A stretch of DNA of 9,468 bases from an uncultured Opitutia bacterium (GCA_903929325.1 CAIYUD010000271.1:1-9468); one strand, 5' to 3'; shown: positions 1 to 7,049, numbered from the stretch's first letter. Numbers and translations: made by a program. The notes: a model not told the origin generated them from the sequence alone.

Positions 1-420
1 CGTCAAGGCGCCACTGCTGACGGATTAGCCGCATCGATTGCAACGGGGGCAACCATTGCAGTCTTACCCTTACTCGGGGTAACCACCTTTCTATGCCTGC
101 TGGCAGGAAAGGTATTTCGACTCAACCACATCGCCCTGCAAATTGCTAACCACCTGCTCTACCCCCTACAGTTTGCGCTACTGGTGCCATTCATACGGCT
201 CGGGGAATGGATTGTGGGAGCCGAAAAGATGCCCGTAAATCCAATGACACTGCTCTCAGAATTTTCCGCGGCACCTGGAGACTTTATGGCGAAATTTGCG
301 ATGGCCGGCGTACATGGTGCTTTAGCTTGGATCCTGACGGCCCCGCTTTGCGGATGGATACTTTGGCAAATACTCCGTCCCGTTTTCCGTCGACTCGCTA
401 ATTTTACAAACAAACCATGA
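1..420 (+). CDS. DUF2062 family membrane protein, 3' part only
   Basis: The frame is open from base 1 to the TGA at 418-420, so 139 residues of the C-terminal part are visible and the start lies outside the window. The visible part has the layout of DUF2062 proteins: an opening Gln-Gly stretch, a small-residue hydrophobic helix (IATGATIAVLPLLGVTTF), then a helix in an 'FRLN' context, a hydrophobic stretch with 'YPLQFALLVPFIRLGE', and a last membrane helix (about residues 101-125) before a basic tail. DUF2062 proteins are integral inner-membrane proteins of unknown biochemical role, often next to envelope or lipid genes. The stop overlaps the next start (ATGA at 417-420), so the two are probably translated in a coupled way. 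The family call is from memory of the pattern, without a search. Confidence 0.72.
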   Translation, partial: RQGATADGLAASIATGATIAVLPLLGVTTFLCLLAGKVFRLNHIALQIANHLLYPLQFALLVPFIRLGEWIVGAEKMPVNPMTLLSEFSAAPGDFMAKFAMAGVHGALAWILTAPLCGWILWQILRPVFRRLANFTNKP

Positions 421-1247
421 CCCTCCCAAATTACACCGGCGATTTCAGTGCACTCAGTTCAGTTGCACTTAGTTTCCTGATTGGATTCGCGCCTTCGCTG
501 GTTCTCTTTGGTGCAACCTGGATTATTGCCAAGAAAATCAATAACTGGTCGATTGTAGATGTGGTTTGGTCCTATGGCTTCGCCTTACTCGCACTGCCTT
601 TCGTATTTTCGGGCACTCTCACGGCGACTAGCAGCTACCATCTCTACGCTGCCATGATTATTCTGTGGAGCGTGCGCCTAGGTACGCACCTGGGTATTCG
701 TGTACTTGGACATTTAGAAACCGAAGATGGTCGCTATCAAAAAATGCGCGAGAAGTGGGGCGCGGATACAGATAGAAAAATGGGCATCTTTTATCTTCAG
801 CAAGCTATCGCGCTAACTGTTCTCATGCTGCCGTTTTTTGGTTCAGCAGTCTTTGATCAGACGCCTGTGGCGACGGTGCATTGGGTCGGCTTAGGGATCG
901 TTGCCATAGCTATGCTCGGCGAGGCCATCGCTGACGCGCAGCTCGCTGCTTTCAAGAAAGACCCAGTCCAACGAGGGATGGTCTGCGCAAAAGGTCTTTG
1001 GGCATGGAGCCGTCACCCTAATTATTTTTGCGAATGGCTGATTTGGGTCGGCTTCGCCCTGCTGAGCTGGTCGCCGAACCTCTTCGGTATCCCGGGGATT
1101 CTTTGCGCAGCAACCATGTACTATCTTCTGAATTACGTTACAGGTGTTGCCATAACCGAGGCTCACCTTGTGCATTCCAAAGGCGAAGCCTACCGCAATT
1201 ATCAACAGAAAGTGCCTGCTTTCTGGCCGCGCCCACCACGTACATAA
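417..1247 (+). CDS. DUF1295 / steroid 5-alpha-reductase-like integral membrane protein
   Basis: A 276-residue polytopic membrane protein with about six or seven hydrophobic segments, roughly at residues 13-38, 47-66, 73-90, 128-146, 152-172 and 204-245. Family marks are 'IVDVVWSYGFALL' near 46-58, 'LWSVRLGTHLGIRVLG' near 83-98, the signature 'WSRHPNYFCEW' at 197-207, and the ending 'GEAYRNYQQKVPAFWPRPP'. These are the hallmarks of DUF1295 proteins, relatives of steroid 5-alpha reductases and isoprenylcysteine methyltransferases. The RHPNY region is thought to bind a nucleotide or SAM-like cofactor. Length is normal for the family. The actual substrate is unknown; a lipid or isoprenoid is likely. 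The start was chosen because ATG 417 overlaps the upstream stop and precedes the first membrane helix. It lacks a clear ribosome binding site, which fits translational coupling. Confidence 0.87.
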   Translation: MTLPNYTGDFSALSSVALSFLIGFAPSLVLFGATWIIAKKINNWSIVDVVWSYGFALLALPFVFSGTLTATSSYHLYAAMIILWSVRLGTHLGIRVLGHLETEDGRYQKMREKWGADTDRKMGIFYLQQAIALTVLMLPFFGSAVFDQTPVATVHWVGLGIVAIAMLGEAIADAQLAAFKKDPVQRGMVCAKGLWAWSRHPNYFCEWLIWVGFALLSWSPNLFGIPGILCAATMYYLLNYVTGVAITEAHLVHSKGEAYRNYQQKVPAFWPRPPRT

Positions 1248-1285
1248 GGGTCTGGCTTGCTCGCTTGAAAAAGCAGGCAAAGATT

Positions 1286-1297
1286 AGCGCATGCGCT
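1286..1297. promoter_or_regulatory. 12-bp perfect palindrome spanning a start codon
   Basis: The bases AGCGCATGCGCT are perfectly self-complementary, and the ATG of the transglutaminase-like gene (1291-1293) straddles the dyad. In RNA this could fold as a 4-bp stem with a CATG loop. Just upstream, 1257-1280 can form a second hairpin (TTGC..GCTT / AAGC..GCAA with a GAAA loop, one wobble and one mismatch). Neither is followed by a T-run, so they are not terminators. A role in translation control is possible but unproven. Confidence 0.25.
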
Positions 1298-3450
1298 GTT
1301 TGTCGCTTTTCATTATCTGTATCTGCGCTGTCGCGGGCTTCGCGCAAACTGCAGCACCTGAACCCGGTGCTTACCTTGATAAGCGCGATGTCGCTGGGCT
1401 ACGTGCCGCCCTGGCCACCTGGATTCTGAGTCGTGAATCCCAACTCGGATCACTTCAAGAAGGTCTTACCCGGGCTGAACAAGACGAAGTCTATCGACGC
1501 GCTTTAGCTGCCCATGAGATTCTGCGAACTGCAGGCGACGAATCTCTGAATACGCTGCTCGGCAAATCCGATGGCATCGCCTTTTTACGCGTTTTTCTCA
1601 ATGACACCGCCTGGATGGAAGAATACCTCGGTACAGGTTGGGAGTTAAAGCCCGGAACCAGCGGTTTAGATATCTTGCGACGCTTGCACGCAATCGACAG
1701 CGGGACCAATGCCCGCAAGCGACATGCCTTAATGGCTGCCATCGCGGTAACCTACAGCTCTACCAATTACGGCGAGAACCTAACCCGTATGGCTGAGTCG
1801 CCATCCTTTAAGAGCACCCCCGAAACTCGCTACAAGTTATACCGCGACGCCCAAGACGCAGGCTACTTGCATAAAATGTTTAACGGTATGCGTGCTTGGG
1901 AAATCTGCTTTGTCGTTTCATCCAATTGTGACGACGAAGCACTTCTTTGGATGTTACAAAACGTCAATGTGCCCTTACAGCGCTATACCGACGCCTGTTG
2001 GGCGGTGCGCTATCAAGGCGTGAACGCGTTCGGAGAAACTGTTCAAGGGCCCTTGTTCTATGTCCCTGGGCGAACCAATATGAATTGGGCCGAGAGTGTT
2101 TTAAAACAAGGTGGCGTCTGCGGATCATTGTCTACCTTTGGAGCAACCGCAGCACGCGCACACGGCATTCCAGCCTATACCTGTGGACAACCTGGCCACT
2201 GCGCTTATGCCGTCCGGCATACTCGAGGCAAATGGGTCGGTGGCTTTGGCGGACCAGACGGCGGTACGCACTTTTCTCCATGGGGCGGCAATTATGCTTA
2301 CGTTCTAGCCCTCGAAGATGCCTTTGCGAATGACACCAAAGCGGACAAAGCGAAACGACACCTTTGGCAGGCATCGGTAGCCTCGCCCATGGAACGTACC
2401 CGCGCCGCCCTGAGCCTTGCGACAGGCGCAACACCGTCATTGATAACTGCCTGGAAAAGTCGCATCGAGTTGCTCCGCAAAGACTCTTCCATGAATCAAG
2501 CGAGCTGGGAGAAGCTTTATACCGAGATGGCCCAGTCTTTCGGAAAAAATAATAAGCCATTGGCTGAAGCCCTTGCGGGTTTTGAGGACAAGCTCATCGA
2601 AAAAATGGATACAGAAGCGAAACTTGCCTTCGCCTTACGCGTACAAGCAGACATTGGAAACGGCGTTGAAAATTGGTCATGGGAGATGGACGACGAACTC
2701 TTTGCCCGTCATGCGAAATGGTTTTCGGAAGATGACAAAATGCGTTTTTACGTCCAGTCACTCTGCCTACAGGTGAAGAGTCGCCACTTCTTTGGCAAAC
2801 TTGCCGACTGGGGAGCAAAGAATCTTGGTAAAACTGCCGATGGAATTCCTCGCTTCACCCAAGCACTCGCGGAAGTCGTGCGCATGAAGGCAAGCTCCTT
2901 GGGTAAGGATGCCTTAAAGGACTTAACCAAGCAGGCCATCCTAGCGGCCGAGCAGGCACATTCTCAGGACGCTTTTGACGCAAGCACTGAGGCCGCTAAA
3001 GGTATTTCCGGTGACCACGGGGCCGCACGCGCCGATCTGACGAGTTCGGGCAAACTCGTTTCTGACAGCGGCATGCTCTGGTTAAGCACAACCAGTGGCT
3101 GGGATCAGCCTTGGTCGCACCGCGGAATCATTGATGGTAGCGGCGGCACATTTCACACCGAAAATGAGAAAGCGCCAAGCGCCACCGTACAACTGCGCGA
3201 AACTATTGAACTTAGCTCGGTGGTCATCGAAAAAACCATCGGTAACGAATACCGCCTTAAGCGCGCAAAGATTGAAGTGTCTACCGATGGCGCCACCTGG
3301 TTTGAAGTAGCCCAAACCGAAAATTGCCCGGATGTCTGGAAAGTAGAACTTGTCGATAAAGCACCGAAGGCACGCTGGGTGCGCCTAACTGCTGACAATC
3401 CCAATGGCGATTACCTTCACCTCCGCAGCTTCCTCGTTCGTTCCAAATGA
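1291..3450 (+). CDS. Exported transglutaminase-like protein with C-terminal F5/8 type C (discoidin-like) domain
   Basis: A 719-residue protein opening with a signal peptide (MRCLSLFIICICAVAGFAQ), with cleavage likely after Ala18 or Gln19. Residues 30-250 are mostly helical and charged and match no domain I know. A transglutaminase-like core follows: 'GGVCGSLSTFGATAARAHGIPA' places a nucleophile-type Cys277 before a helix, then His303 in 'GQPGHCAYAV', and Asp323 in 'WVGGFGGPDGG' is the best third residue. Residues 360-580 are helical. The C-terminal part, about 595-717, reads as an F5/8 type C or discoidin-like jelly roll ('SGWDQPWSHRGIIDGS', 'VVIEKTIGNEYRLKRAKIEVSTDGATWFEVAQ', 'ARWVRLTADNPNGDYLHLRSF'), a fold that usually binds glycans. 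A secreted or periplasmic role in peptide or glycan processing is inferred. The start follows a 43-nt gap with no clear ribosome binding site. The stop overlaps the next gene by ATGA. Confidence 0.82.
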   Translation: MRCLSLFIICICAVAGFAQTAAPEPGAYLDKRDVAGLRAALATWILSRESQLGSLQEGLTRAEQDEVYRRALAAHEILRTAGDESLNTLLGKSDGIAFLRVFLNDTAWMEEYLGTGWELKPGTSGLDILRRLHAIDSGTNARKRHALMAAIAVTYSSTNYGENLTRMAESPSFKSTPETRYKLYRDAQDAGYLHKMFNGMRAWEICFVVSSNCDDEALLWMLQNVNVPLQRYTDACWAVRYQGVNAFGETVQGPLFYVPGRTNMNWAESVLKQGGVCGSLSTFGATAARAHGIPAYTCGQPGHCAYAVRHTRGKWVGGFGGPDGGTHFSPWGGNYAYVLALEDAFANDTKADKAKRHLWQASVASPMERTRAALSLATGATPSLITAWKSRIELLRKDSSMNQASWEKLYTEMAQSFGKNNKPLAEALAGFEDKLIEKMDTEAKLAFALRVQADIGNGVENWSWEMDDELFARHAKWFSEDDKMRFYVQSLCLQVKSRHFFGKLADWGAKNLGKTADGIPRFTQALAEVVRMKASSLGKDALKDLTKQAILAAEQAHSQDAFDASTEAAKGISGDHGAARADLTSSGKLVSDSGMLWLSTTSGWDQPWSHRGIIDGSGGTFHTENEKAPSATVQLRETIELSSVVIEKTIGNEYRLKRAKIEVSTDGATWFEVAQTENCPDVWKVELVDKAPKARWVRLTADNPNGDYLHLRSFLVRSK

Positions 3451-4652
3451 GATTTCTTTGTTATACACTTTTGTCGATTGTTGCTCACGCACAAGTAGCG
3501 GTGACCACGGCCACCGACTGGCCAGATGCGGTTGCGAAGGCGAAAGCAGAAAGTAAAGATATCGCCGTCCTACTCGACGGCAGCGATTGGTCTCCCATCG
3601 CAACGAGCTTTCGCCAGCAAGTTGTGGGTTCAAACGCGGTACGTACAGCGACGGCTAAAACCTATGTCTGGGTGACGATTGACTCACCGGAACGTGAAAC
3701 CGAGGCGACGACGGCCCTGGCAGAAAAGAATAAGCCTTTCGGTTACCGCCCCTGGAATTTACCGGCCGTAGTCCTCGCGGATGCTGAGGGGCGCGTCTAC
3801 GCCTCTGTGGCTGGCAGCGAGGCAAGGGATTCGGCGACGCTACTGGCGAACTTGGGAGTGGCACGAAGTGCGATCGACCGCATGCGCGCGAAGCTCACTG
3901 AAGCCACGAAGCTCGAGGGTGCTCGAAAGGCTAATGTCCTAGGCGCTGCGCTCGCTGAGATAGATAGCAAATTTGCACGCGATCAATTCAAAGGGCTTGT
4001 TCAAGAAATCGCTAAATTAGATCCAAATGACACCACAGGCTGGAGGCTACGTTATGAATTTGACGACCTATCTTTCCTCGAAGGAACGGTATTAAAACTT
4101 TGTGACGAAAAGAAGGTCGCTGAGGCTATTCGCGAATGTGATAAGCGGCTCGCGAACAACCGCATCACCCCTGAACAGCGGCAACAGATATTGGCTGCGC
4201 GCTTCGCAGCCCTACGTCGAAGCGGTAAACCCGTCGAAGCTCTCAACACTTTAGCTCAACTTCAATCCGTTGATCCGCGCAGCGAGCTTGGCAAAGGCGC
4301 ACGCAATTTAGGCATCTTTCATTCACAAACCGTCAAACTACGTGGATGGTTCTGGGATGGCTGGGACATGCGACCAGACTTCACTGCCATGGAAATTGAT
4401 GCCCGCAGTAAGCTTTCGTCGACTGGAGATTATTTCGTTGAATTCAAGGGCTGGGGCTTAGAGGTGCGCTCGGTTGCGCTCGTGGTAAACGGCAAGGAAC
4501 TTTCTGTTTCCGAAAGTCGCCCGCGACAACCCTTGCGTATCCGCGTCGACGCAACACCTCGCTCAACCGACAGCATCATTCTACGTATTCAAGCTCGCGG
4601 CCAAGGCTGGTACGACGGCCGTGGCACCATCGAAGTACGCAAAGCTGAGTAA
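3447..4652 (+). CDS. Exported thioredoxin-fold-like protein lacking the CxxC, with helical-repeat and C-terminal beta regions
   Basis: A 401-residue protein with a short signal peptide (MRFLCYTLLSIVAHAQ). Residues 20-140 follow the pattern of exported thioredoxin_7-like proteins: 'WPDAVAKAKAESKDIAVLLDGSDW', then a long helix, 'TYVWVTIDSP', and a cis-proline loop 'NLPAVVLADAEGRVYA' with Pro106. Where relatives have W-C-x-x-C, this protein has Trp48-Ser-Pro-Ile-Ala, so both active cysteines are absent and disulfide chemistry is not expected. The only cysteines are at 5, 219 and 231. Residues 150-290 are helical and TPR-like ('KKVAEAIRECDKRLANN', 'GKPVEALNTLAQLQSVDP'). Residues 295-400 look beta-rich ('WFWDGWDMRPDF', 'RGQGWYDGRGTIEV'), of unknown function. 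It overlaps the transglutaminase-like gene by ATGA, so the two products are probably made together and may act together outside the cytoplasm. The fold assignment is by motif only. Confidence 0.75.
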   Translation: MRFLCYTLLSIVAHAQVAVTTATDWPDAVAKAKAESKDIAVLLDGSDWSPIATSFRQQVVGSNAVRTATAKTYVWVTIDSPERETEATTALAEKNKPFGYRPWNLPAVVLADAEGRVYASVAGSEARDSATLLANLGVARSAIDRMRAKLTEATKLEGARKANVLGAALAEIDSKFARDQFKGLVQEIAKLDPNDTTGWRLRYEFDDLSFLEGTVLKLCDEKKVAEAIRECDKRLANNRITPEQRQQILAARFAALRRSGKPVEALNTLAQLQSVDPRSELGKGARNLGIFHSQTVKLRGWFWDGWDMRPDFTAMEIDARSKLSSTGDYFVEFKGWGLEVRSVALVVNGKELSVSESRPRQPLRIRVDATPRSTDSIILRIQARGQGWYDGRGTIEVRKAE

Positions 4653-4655
4653 AGC

Positions 4656-5579
4656 TTAGGCCAGCGAAACTTCGGTCACAAACGTATCGGTGGCCCCTGG
4701 TTCCACGTAGCGAATGCCATGGCCATGTGTTGGGCTATTCGGAGGCCCCATCCACGGCTCCACGCAGAAGAAGGGCGACTCTGGCGACTCCGTCCATGTT
4801 ACCACAGTTGCCCAAGCATCCGGAATGGGCTCTTCGCCGACGCGCACAATGACGTCTTCTTCACCTGAACGGGGGCCAAAACGGACTTCCGAGCTCTTGA
4901 GCCCTGTAAAGATACAGTCCAGCAAGCGTGGGTCTTCGAAATCGATCTCGGTCACGCCCTTCATCTCCGCAAAAGAAACGAGCTTACCGTCAGCGGCGTG
5001 GCGCCAATGCTTACGCGCTGGCGCACGAAACTGGTAGTCGCGCCGATCAAGGCCAGCGTGCCAGGGTAAAGTGAAGTAAAAGTGGTGTCCGGCACACCAC
5101 GGAATCCTATGCGTATCGCGGTTCTCGAGTTCGAAGGTACACCGTAATCGTAACTCAGAAAAATCATAACGCACGCGGAAGCTATAAGCAAAAGGGTAAG
5201 CAGCTTGTGCACGCGCATCGGGTACTAACTCTGCAACAAAATGTCGCGGGCCACTTTCCAGAACGACGAATGTGGCGTCGCGGGCAAAGCCGTGGTGAGG
5301 CATCGGGCGTCGTACGCCCTCTTCATCTTTCCAAGCGAACTTTTCGCCATCGGCATACGTCCGACCCATAAAAGGAAAGAGGATTGGGTTGCCGCCTCGC
5401 ACCGCTTCAAATTTATTCCAGTCAGCATCCTTCGGCCAGTAGATGACTTCGCGCGAACCCGAAGGAAGATCCATGGACCATCGCAACAAGCGTGCACCTC
5501 GCGTGGGACAAACCTCAAATGTCGATGAACCAACCTGCCACCGGGTACAAGGCGTGCCGCTCTCAGTGTAAGGCTGCAT
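4656..5579 (-). CDS. Aldose 1-epimerase (galactose mutarotase) family protein
   Basis: A 307-residue cytoplasmic protein with no signal peptide. Aldose 1-epimerases interconvert alpha and beta anomers of sugars such as glucose and galactose. Family marks are visible in order: 'RGARLLRW' near 27-34, 'RGGNPILFPFMGR' at 61-73, 'MPHHGFARDATF' at 93-104, 'WCAGHHFYFTLP' at 161-172, and 'CVEPWMGPPNSPTHG' at 272-286. The histidines of HHG (95-96) and GHH (165-166) and Glu274 are the likely catalytic set by analogy with GalM. Length is normal. Members of this superfamily include hexose-6-phosphate epimerases, so the exact sugar is not settled. Upstream of the ATG there is no clear ribosome binding site; a TAnnnT motif (TAACTT, 5585-5590) lies 5 nt before it. 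Its stop is 3 nt from the stop of the converging gene. Confidence 0.85.
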   Translation of the reverse strand: MQPYTESGTPCTRWQVGSSTFEVCPTRGARLLRWSMDLPSGSREVIYWPKDADWNKFEAVRGGNPILFPFMGRTYADGEKFAWKDEEGVRRPMPHHGFARDATFVVLESGPRHFVAELVPDARAQAAYPFAYSFRVRYDFSELRLRCTFELENRDTHRIPWCAGHHFYFTLPWHAGLDRRDYQFRAPARKHWRHAADGKLVSFAEMKGVTEIDFEDPRLLDCIFTGLKSSEVRFGPRSGEEDVIVRVGEEPIPDAWATVVTWTESPESPFFCVEPWMGPPNSPTHGHGIRYVEPGATDTFVTEVSLA

Positions 5580-5644
5580 AGGGAAAGTTAGCGTTTAGCG
5601 AGGACGTCGTGCGAGCGTGAATACAATCTTCGAACCCTTAAACA
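5580..5644. other. Gene-free stretch upstream of the aldose epimerase gene
   Basis: About 65 bases between the epimerase start and the terminator. The only suggestive element is TAACTT on the minus strand (5585-5590), a weak -10-like hexamer with no -35-like partner 16-18 nt upstream, located so close to the ATG that a transcript from it would be leaderless or nearly so. Otherwise nothing is recognisable. Confidence 0.3.
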
Positions 5645-5670
5645 AAAGACCCCGCTTTAGCGGGGTCTTT
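5645..5670 (-). terminator. Rho-independent terminator, symmetric, closing the lipoprotein gene
   Basis: A perfect 11-bp stem (AAAGACCCCGC / GCGGGGTCTTT) with a 4-nt loop TTTA. On the minus strand the stem is followed by a T-rich tract (cttttgttt), which suits termination of the small lipoprotein gene whose stop lies about 23 nt upstream of the stem. The plus-strand side also ends in TTTATT, so it could block read-through in both directions. It separates the lipoprotein gene from the aldose epimerase gene, which therefore needs its own promoter. Confidence 0.92.
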
Positions 5671-5692
5671 ATTCAAGGCAATGAAGCCTAGA

Positions 5693-5911
5693 TTACTTCT
5701 GGCGGACAGTGCCTAAAGGAAGTTTCTTCTTCGCAGGAATTCCTGAAGGAGCTGTAGGAGCAGCAGGGGCAGTGGCTGTCGCAGGACCAACAGGAGCTAA
5801 ACCCGTGGAAGGAACGTAGGCTTCAGATCCGCTTGAGCTCGGGGGGAGCTCAGGGGTGCTGCAACCAGCGAGGAGAGTGAGGGCGGAGAGGATGAACAGG
5901 TTGCGTGCCAT
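5693..5911 (-). CDS. Small Pro/Ala-rich lipoprotein
   Basis: A 72-residue protein. Residues 1-17 form a lipoprotein signal: Arg3, a hydrophobic core (LFILSALTL) and the lipobox Leu-Ala-Gly-Cys with Cys17 as the acylated residue. The mature part starts 'CSTPELPPSSSGSEAYVP', continues with a low-complexity run rich in Ala, Pro, Thr and Gly (about 38-57), and ends in a basic patch 'PAKKKLPLGTVRQK'. This suits a small lipid-anchored envelope protein with a disordered spacer. No family is recognised. Such proteins often anchor or scaffold envelope complexes, but nothing here shows that. A TACATT hexamer (5918-5923 on the minus strand) lies 6 nt upstream of the ATG, where no ribosome binding site is visible. 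It is divergent from the phosphatase gene and followed by the strong terminator. Confidence 0.82.
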   Translation of the reverse strand: MARNLFILSALTLLAGCSTPELPPSSSGSEAYVPSTGLAPVGPATATAPAAPTAPSGIPAKKKLPLGTVRQK

Positions 5912-5949
5912 AGGATTAATGTAAGAGTATGTAATTGATACCTAAGCCC

Positions 5950-6405
5950 ATGAGCCGCACAAGCGCAGATTCACTCCCCCCCGTGCTCTTTATCTGCACG
6001 GGTAACTTCTACCGGAGCCGCCATGCCGAGGCCGTCTTTAACTGGCATGCCAGCCAACGGGGGCTGCCTATAAGGGCGTTTTCTAGGGGTTTGCTGACCT
6101 CTATGGTGGCCGATGAGCCCACCCGCCTATCTCCGAATACCTCTAAGCGCCTGGCTGCCCTCGGCATCGCAGAACACCTAACAGGGGCTATGCCTATTCA
6201 ATTGACCGTTGCAGACTTGCAAAAAGCGGGTCGGGCCGTCGCCCTGCGGCGTCAAGAGCACCGTGTAATGATGCTTCAAGCTCACCCAGAGTGGGTTGAT
6301 CGTATCGAGTACTGGGATGTCCAAGACATCGACGAAATTGAGCCGACAGAGGCCCTGCCGGCTATCGAACAACAGGTGGCTAACCTAATCACGCTTTACG
6401 CCTGA
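5950..6405 (+). CDS. Low-molecular-weight protein tyrosine phosphatase family protein
   Basis: A 151-residue protein from the ATG at 5950. The N-terminal signature 'PVLFICTGNFYRSRHAEAVF' contains the phosphate-binding loop C-x5-R-S (Cys16 to Arg22, Ser23) directly after the first beta strand, as in low-molecular-weight tyrosine phosphatases and related arsenate reductases. 'EYWDVQDIDEI' near 121-130 would supply the general-acid aspartate (Asp126 or Asp123), here without the usual DPxG. Length fits the family. It would hydrolyse phosphate esters in the cytoplasm; the target is unknown, and no tyrosine kinase or exopolysaccharide gene is nearby. An in-frame TTG at 5935 would add five residues. 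ATG 5950 is preferred because the conserved strand starts soon after it. The end overlaps the end of trmH by 10 bp. Confidence 0.85.
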   Translation: MSRTSADSLPPVLFICTGNFYRSRHAEAVFNWHASQRGLPIRAFSRGLLTSMVADEPTRLSPNTSKRLAALGIAEHLTGAMPIQLTVADLQKAGRAVALRRQEHRVMMLQAHPEWVDRIEYWDVQDIDEIEPTEALPAIEQQVANLITLYA

Positions 6406-7046
6406 GCCGCCAACCAGCGTGCAAGGATAGCTTGCTGGTCTTCGGGGCTTATCGGCCAGTTTGGAAGGATCCGCATTCGGTCTGCCAGTGCGTGTAAAGC
6501 GATGCCTGCAAAAACCGCTAGGTTCAGACTCTGAGCAAATCCATGCATCGGGATACTAAACCGGAAATCTGCGAGTTCACGCGCGACAGGTGACGCTCCG
6601 GCAAATTCATTGCCGACAACTAAGGCGAGTGGCTGGTCGACCGGAACTTGATCGAGCGAAATCGAGTCGGCCGACAAGTCAGAGACCGCGATACGATAGC
6701 CACGTGCCTTGAGTGACATTAACGTGCGACGGACATTTTCTTGGGCGCCAGGCTCAAGCGCAACTTCGGGTGGATGTAATTTATGTTGCGGCGGAAAATC
6801 ATCGCGCCGGTGCGTGATCACGTCGAGCCACTGCCCTGCCCCAACGGAAGTCTCCGGGTCGTCTAGAAATGGCGAGCGATTTTCGATAGCGTGGATCTCC
6901 TGAATACCAACCGCGTCCGCGGTGCGCAAAAGCGCGCCTGCATTGCGCGCTTTATGGACATCATCCAAGACTAAGAGTAGGCGACGTGTCCGCCGCTCGA
7001 GCACAGACCGCATACGGTCGAGTCGAGCGGGAGAGACACCCGCCAT
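6396..7046 (-). CDS. trmH: tRNA (guanosine(18)-2'-O)-methyltransferase, TrmH/SpoU family
   Basis: A 216-residue protein matching bacterial TrmH from end to end: an N-terminal basic helix ('MAGVSPARLDRMRSVLERRT'), motif 1 'VHKARNAGALLRTADAVG' with Asn35 and Arg41, motif 2 'VVGNEFAGAS' with Asn146-Glu147, motif 3 'IPMHGFAQSLNLAVFAGIAL' with Ser173 and Asn175, and a C-terminal 'PEDQQAILARWLAAQA' helix. The enzyme uses SAM, bound in a trefoil knot, to 2'-O-methylate G18 in the tRNA D-loop. The stretch at about 80-102 (rich in Pro, His and Glu) looks like an insertion of roughly 20 residues relative to the E. coli protein. The start lies 3 nt after the desaturase stop (TAAGGCATG), with AAGG almost touching the ATG, so expression is likely coupled to the desaturase. 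Assignment to TrmH rather than another SpoU member rests on the N- and C-terminal helices. Confidence 0.88.
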   Translation of the reverse strand: MAGVSPARLDRMRSVLERRTRRLLLVLDDVHKARNAGALLRTADAVGIQEIHAIENRSPFLDDPETSVGAGQWLDVITHRRDDFPPQHKLHPPEVALEPGAQENVRRTLMSLKARGYRIAVSDLSADSISLDQVPVDQPLALVVGNEFAGASPVARELADFRFSIPMHGFAQSLNLAVFAGIALHALADRMRILPNWPISPEDQQAILARWLAAQA

Positions 7047-7049
7047 GCC

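Noticed and set aside
1028..1429. Plus-strand frame across the DUF1295 end and the transglutaminase-like start
   Set aside because: It overlaps both well-supported genes in another frame, and its translation is rich in Arg, Ser and Cys, as expected of a shadow.
4631..4674. Possible stem CGAAGT / ACTTCG around the convergent stops as a bidirectional terminator
   Set aside because: The stem is 6 bp with a 32-nt loop, the inner AAGCT/AGCTT pairing is short, and there is no T-run.
5935..5949. TTG as the start of the phosphatase gene
   Set aside because: The five extra residues add nothing to the conserved domain, TTG is rarer, and no good ribosome binding site precedes it.
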